This document shows, piece by piece, positions 60,688-64,000 of a stretch of DNA of 64,000 bases. The position numbers and the translations under genes are program-made. The notes under the pieces are model-generated. The model had not been told where the DNA came from, made no database searches, and was given only the letters and a program-made list of their open reading frames with translations. Every line of letters begins with the position of its first letter. Position 1 is the stretch's first letter. The stretch comes from UBA5266 sp964610025 (GTDB taxonomy: Bacteria; Bacteroidota; Bacteroidia; Bacteroidales; WCHB1-69): the NCBI GenBank assembly GCA_964610025.1, contig CAZSTX010000003.1, positions 1-64,000 of the forward strand, given 5' to 3'.

Positions 60688-61875
60688 TTAATCTAATATT
60701 TCAGTAACTTGCCCAGCACCTACAGTTCTACCACCTTCTCTGATAGCAAAACGTAAGTTCATGTTCATAGCAATTTCTGCAATCAAATGTACTTCAATAG
60801 TTAAGTTGTCTCCTGGCATAACCATTTCAACTCCTTCGGGCAATGTTATTTCGCCTGTAACGTCTGTAGTTCTAAAATAGAATTGAGGACGATATTTATT
60901 ATGAAATGGTGTATGACGGCCACCTTCTTCTTTTTTCAATATATATACTTCTGCTTTAAAATGTTTATGAGGTTTAATAGAACCTGGTTTAGCAATAACC
61001 ATTCCACGGCGTATTTCATCTTTATCTATTCCTCTCAATAACAAACCTGCATTATCACCTGCTTCACCTTCGTCTAATATTTTACGAAACATTTCAACTC
61101 CTGTAACAACAGATTTTAATTTTTCTGCACCCATACCGATAATATCAACAGGTTCGCCAGTTTTAATAATACCTGTTTCGATACGTCCTGTGGCTACTGT
61201 TCCACGTCCAGTAATAGAAAATACGTCTTCGATAGGCATTAAAAATGGTTTGTCTTTATCGCGTACTGGCAATGGAATCCAAGTATCAACAGCATTCATA
61301 AGTTCCATAATAGAATCAGTCCATTTGGGCTCACCATTAAGTCCGCCTAATGCAGAACCTCTAATAACGGGGGTATTGTCTCCGTCAAATTTATAAAAGC
61401 TTAATAGATCACGTATTTCCATTTCAACTAGTTCTAACAATTCTTCATCGTCGACCATGTCTACTTTGTTCATAAAAACGACTAATCTTTTTACCCCAAC
61501 TTGACCAGCTAAAAGAATATGCTCTCTTGTTTGTGGCATAGGTCCGTCAGTAGCAGCTACTACTAATATAGCACCGTCCATTTGAGCTGCTCCTGTAACC
61601 ATATTTTTAATATAGTCAGCGTGTCCAGGACAATCAACGTGTGCATAGTGTCGATTTTCAGTTTGATATTCTACGTGAGATGTGTTAATAGTAATACCAC
61701 GTTCTTTTTCTTCAGGTGCATTATCAATAGAATCGAAAGAGCGAGCTTCTGAAAATCCTTTTTCAGCTAATACTTTTGTAATAGCGGTTGTTAAAGTTGT
61801 TTTACCATGGTCTATATGACCAATTGTTCCGATATTTACGTGTGCTTTGGAACGTTCAAATTTTTCTTTTGCCAT
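60688..61875 (-). CDS. tuf: Elongation factor Tu
   Basis: A 395-residue GTPase of the normal length: G1 GHIDHGKTTL, G2 region RGITINTSHVEYQ, G3 DCPGHADYIKNMV, G4 NKVDMVDD, and domain II/III sequences through REGGRTVGAGQVTEILD. It delivers aminoacyl-tRNA to the ribosome. Four tRNA genes precede it and tRNA-Trp follows, forming the tRNA-tufB-secE type operon. Confidence 0.98.
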   Translation of the reverse strand: MAKEKFERSKAHVNIGTIGHIDHGKTTLTTAITKVLAEKGFSEARSFDSIDNAPEEKERGITINTSHVEYQTENRHYAHVDCPGHADYIKNMVTGAAQMDGAILVVAATDGPMPQTREHILLAGQVGVKRLVVFMNKVDMVDDEELLELVEMEIRDLLSFYKFDGDNTPVIRGSALGGLNGEPKWTDSIMELMNAVDTWIPLPVRDKDKPFLMPIEDVFSITGRGTVATGRIETGIIKTGEPVDIIGMGAEKLKSVVTGVEMFRKILDEGEAGDNAGLLLRGIDKDEIRRGMVIAKPGSIKPHKHFKAEVYILKKEEGGRHTPFHNKYRPQFYFRTTDVTGEITLPEGVEMVMPGDNLTIEVHLIAEIAMNMNLRFAIREGGRTVGAGQVTEILD

Positions 61876-61932
61876 TTTAATTGATTTTTGGGTGTTTTTT
61901 TATATTCAAAATTATTTTTTACGAGAATTTAG

Positions 61933-62004
<72 letters not shown>

Positions 62005-62012
62005 TTCCCTTG

Positions 62013-62085
62013 AGCGGAAGACGGGGCTCGAACCCGCCACCTAAAGCTTGGAAGGCTTTCGCTCTACCAAATGAGCTACTTCCGC
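62013..62085 (-). tRNA. tRNA-Gly (anticodon TCC)
   Basis: Seventy-three bases. Acceptor GCGGAAG pairs fully with CTTCCGC, discriminator T; anticodon stem AAAGC/GCTTT with loop CTTCCAA gives TCC. Confidence 0.92.
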
Positions 62086-62112
62086 TTGTGAGATAAAAAT
62101 GTTTTTTTAAAG

Positions 62113-62194
62113 TGGGGGGAGGAGGATTCGAACCTCCGAAGGCTTCGCCAACAGATTTACAGTCTGCCCCATTTGACCGCTCTGGTATCCCCCC
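62113..62194 (-). tRNA. tRNA-Tyr (anticodon GTA)
   Basis: Eighty-two bases with a long variable arm. Acceptor GGGGGGA pairs with TCCCCCC, discriminator A; anticodon stem CAGA/TCTG encloses CTGTAAA, giving GTA. Confidence 0.92.
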
Positions 62195-62222
62195 AGTTAA
62201 AAGTTTTATTTCAAAGAACTTG

Positions 62223-62296
62223 AGCCACTAGAGGGATTCGAACCCCCGACCCGCTGATTACAAATCAGCTGCTCTGGCCAGCTGAGCTACAGTGGC
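62223..62296 (-). tRNA. tRNA-Thr (anticodon TGT)
   Basis: Seventy-four bases. Acceptor GCCACTG pairs with TAGTGGC (one G-U at the end), discriminator T; anticodon stem GCTGA/TCAGC with loop TTTGTAA gives TGT. It is the promoter-proximal gene of the operon. Confidence 0.92.
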
Positions 62297-62333
62297 TTTT
62301 TCATCCTAAAACTTAGAATAAAAAAACGGATTG

Positions 62334-62341
62334 CAAATGTA
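62334..62341 (-). promoter_or_regulatory. -7 box of the tRNA-tuf-secE-rpoBC operon
   Basis: The minus strand reads TACATTTG, a TAnnTTTG match, 37 bases before the first tRNA. It is the likely main promoter for the run of genes down to 48957. Confidence 0.6.
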
Positions 62342-62660
62342 CAACTTTTTTAAATAGCAAATAACTTTTTTTATAAAAAAAACACATTTATTATAATTGA
62401 ATGAAAATCAAATAATAAAGCTAATATATGAAAACAAAAACTACCTTAAATCAAAATAAAATTATAAAAATCGTTTTCCTTTTGGAAACTTTTTATATTT
62501 AAAGCTAAAAAAATGAAATTCTTTTTTTTTGATAATTCGTTTAAATTTTACAAAATATTAAGACCTAAATCTACATTAAAATATAACTTAATATTATTTT
62601 AATTTAAAAAACTAAAAATAAATAATAGCAACATTTTTTTTTTGATAAAGAAAAAAAATG
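62342..62660. other. AT-rich divergent intergenic region
   Basis: About 320 bases of A/T tracts between the tRNA operon promoter and the promoter of the SUMF1-like gene. No coding sequence or obvious repeat is seen. Confidence 0.6.
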
Positions 62661-62668
62661 TAATTTTG
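62661..62668 (+). promoter_or_regulatory. -7 box for the SUMF1-like gene
   Basis: TAATTTTG on the plus strand, 55 bases before the ATG at 62724. Confidence 0.5.
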
Positions 62669-62723
62669 CATGTTTGTTTATTTTAACATTTTATTTTATT
62701 TTAATTCTCGAAAAGAATTTAGT

Positions 62724-63362
62724 ATGAGAAGAATTATACTTCTAATATGTTTTGTTTTATTTTGTAAAATAGTAATATTTGCCACAATTGCTATTCCTCC
62801 CGGGACAATAACACTCGATAAAAAAACAAAAACATATATCGATGCTACCGAAACTACTGTTGCCAATTGGGCAGAATACCTATATTGGTTACAAACAACT
62901 AAAGGAATACAATCCGAAGAGTATATCAATGCCCTACCCGACTCTGCTACTTGCGAAAAATTATACGGTGCAACCCGCTACTTTCAACATCCAAAATACA
63001 AAGATTATCCAATTGTAGGACTTACTTACGAACAAGCTGTTAATTACTGCAAATGGAGAACTGATAGGGTAAATGAAATCACAAAAAAAGGGAAAGTAAC
63101 CTATTCGCTTCCTGATGTATATGATTTTCAAGCTGCTTATAGTAAGCAAAAAAATAATAAAAATTTTTCTTTAACAATTATTCCTGTCAATCAAAAAAGT
63201 AAAAAAATTACTGGAATAGGTTATAATGTACAAGAATACACATCAGATCCTAATGTTATATTGATTGGTTCAAAAGAAAACACACTCTTATTCGATGATT
63301 TTATTGGCATTAATCATTTATTAGGGTTTCGATGCAAGGCTGTAAAAATCAATAATAAATAG
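62724..63362 (+). CDS. Short SUMF1/FGE-fold protein, exported
   Basis: A 212-residue protein with a hydrophobic export signal (MRRIILLICFVLFCKIVIFA). Formylglycine-generating-enzyme-like blocks are seen: DATETTVANWAEYLYWL, HPKYKDYPIVGLTYEQAVNY, CKWRTDRVNE, a variant of the central GNVxEW motif (GYNVQEYTSDP), and the closing GFRC. Gliding proteins GldJ and GldK share this fold but are longer, so this is a shortened, probably non-catalytic relative. The ATG at 62724 is preferred because the in-frame ATG at 62670 lies within two bases of the -7 box. It is 28 bases upstream of gldB. Confidence 0.7.
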   Translation: MRRIILLICFVLFCKIVIFATIAIPPGTITLDKKTKTYIDATETTVANWAEYLYWLQTTKGIQSEEYINALPDSATCEKLYGATRYFQHPKYKDYPIVGLTYEQAVNYCKWRTDRVNEITKKGKVTYSLPDVYDFQAAYSKQKNNKNFSLTIIPVNQKSKKITGIGYNVQEYTSDPNVILIGSKENTLLFDDFIGINHLLGFRCKAVKINNK

Positions 63363-63390
63363 CGAATAAATGTTGCGATATTATGTTAAT

Positions 63391-64000
63391 ATGAAAATAA
63401 AAAACTTATTCATTATAGGAATATTATTTTTTTTATTTTTCTCTTGCCAAGAGAAAAAAACTAAATCTGTACCCAAAGTAAATAAGATAAAAATTAAAAA
63501 CATAGAAAAAACAACACATGTCAATATATTACGTTATGAAGACTTGTTATTTACAATGAATCAAGATAGTATCGCTAATATATTAGAAAAATCTAAAAAT
63601 GACTATACGGTATTTTTAGGCGATCACCCATCTACTCCCGAAAACATTAAACAGCTCAAAAGTTTTATTAATTATAATGTACATCAAGATGTGTACAAGG
63701 CTGTAAAAAAACAATACCCTAATTTAATTGACTTAGAAAAAGAATTTTCATCTGCATTCTCTTTGATTAAATACCATTTTGCCGATACAGCTCTTCCAAA
63801 AATTTATACTACGATATCAGGGTTTAACTTCGAAAGACCTATCATCTATGAAGATACTTTTTTAATTATATGTATTGATATGTATTTAGGACCCAATTAC
63901 ACTTATTATAAAAAATTAGGGAATATGGTACCTCAATTCATTATAAATCGGTATTCAAAAGAATATATAATGCGAGATTGCATGAAAGAAATGGCTTATA
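63391..64000 (+). CDS. gldB: Gliding motility lipoprotein GldB (3' end cut by window edge)
   Basis: About 203 codons are visible, with no stop before the window end. The signal peptide ends in lipobox LFFSCQEK. GldB-like blocks are EDLLFTMNQDSI, AFSLIKYHFADTALPKIYT, and the acidic/aromatic ICIDMYLGPNYTYYKKL, then RYSKEYIMRDCM. GldB is essential for gliding in Flavobacterium. The ATG at 63391 gives the clean lipoprotein start; an in-frame ATG at 63370 would add seven residues. Confidence 0.8.
   Translation, partial: MKIKNLFIIGILFFLFFSCQEKKTKSVPKVNKIKIKNIEKTTHVNILRYEDLLFTMNQDSIANILEKSKNDYTVFLGDHPSTPENIKQLKSFINYNVHQDVYKAVKKQYPNLIDLEKEFSSAFSLIKYHFADTALPKIYTTISGFNFERPIIYEDTFLIICIDMYLGPNYTYYKKLGNMVPQFIINRYSKEYIMRDCMKEMAY

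Overview
The window is AT-rich chromosomal DNA from a member of the Bacteroidota. The evidence is SprA, GldB and a GldH-like lipoprotein (type IX secretion/gliding), many promoters of the Bacteroidota type (TAnnTTTG -7 boxes close to starts), FISUMP-domain lipoproteins, a DUF3467 gene after rpoC, and an M64 peptidase. A fused NfnA-NfnB-type enzyme suggests anaerobic or fermentative redox metabolism. Family and genus cannot be read from the sequence.

Layout. 1-5.9 kb: an edge-truncated EcoRI-type adenine methylase, the NfnAB-like fusion, a secreted M64 peptidase and a Cys/Met-metabolism PLP enzyme, all on the minus strand. 6-13.4 kb: a TPR protein, then a tight minus-strand run guaB - three SurA/PpiC-type chaperones - moxR, probably serving outer-membrane protein biogenesis. 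13.5-19.3 kb: der, gldH-like, queD, a decayed patch with a pRiA4b ORF-3 remnant and an unrecognised gene, then ruvC, prmC and ruvA. 19.3-26.5 kb: the 2418-residue SprA translocon. 26.6-32.3 kb: rpmH, mutS2, rplM-rpsI, rpsB-tsf. 32.3-39.3 kb: two duplicated FISUMP lipoprotein genes, a uracil-DNA-glycosylase-superfamily gene with a coupled 24-codon ORF, a DUF1015 gene, and wzz-like-panC-panD. 39.3-43.4 kb: a lone sufD diverging from thiL-dacB.

43.3-47.9 kb is the most unusual part: a small RHS (polymorphic toxin) island between the convergent 3' ends of dacB and a yitT-like gene, bounded by a perfect 30-bp direct repeat that overlaps the end of dacB. Inside lie a 5'-truncated, frameshifted RHS core with its tip, a small secreted protein, a second RHS tip on its own short 5' cassette, a two-helix membrane protein, and a third cassette reduced to 64 codons. 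Three copies of one promoter module sit in front of the three RHS units; in two of them the ATG lies only four bases after the -7 box. The small genes overlapping each RHS 3' end are placed like immunity genes.

48-62.4 kb: yitT-like gene, then the minus-strand macro-operon tRNA-Thr, tRNA-Tyr, tRNA-Gly, tRNA-Thr, tuf, tRNA-Trp, secE, nusG, rplK, rplA, rplJ, rplL, rpoB, rpoC, DUF3467, ending in a clear intrinsic terminator. 62.6-64 kb: a short FGE/SUMF1-like protein and an edge-truncated gldB.
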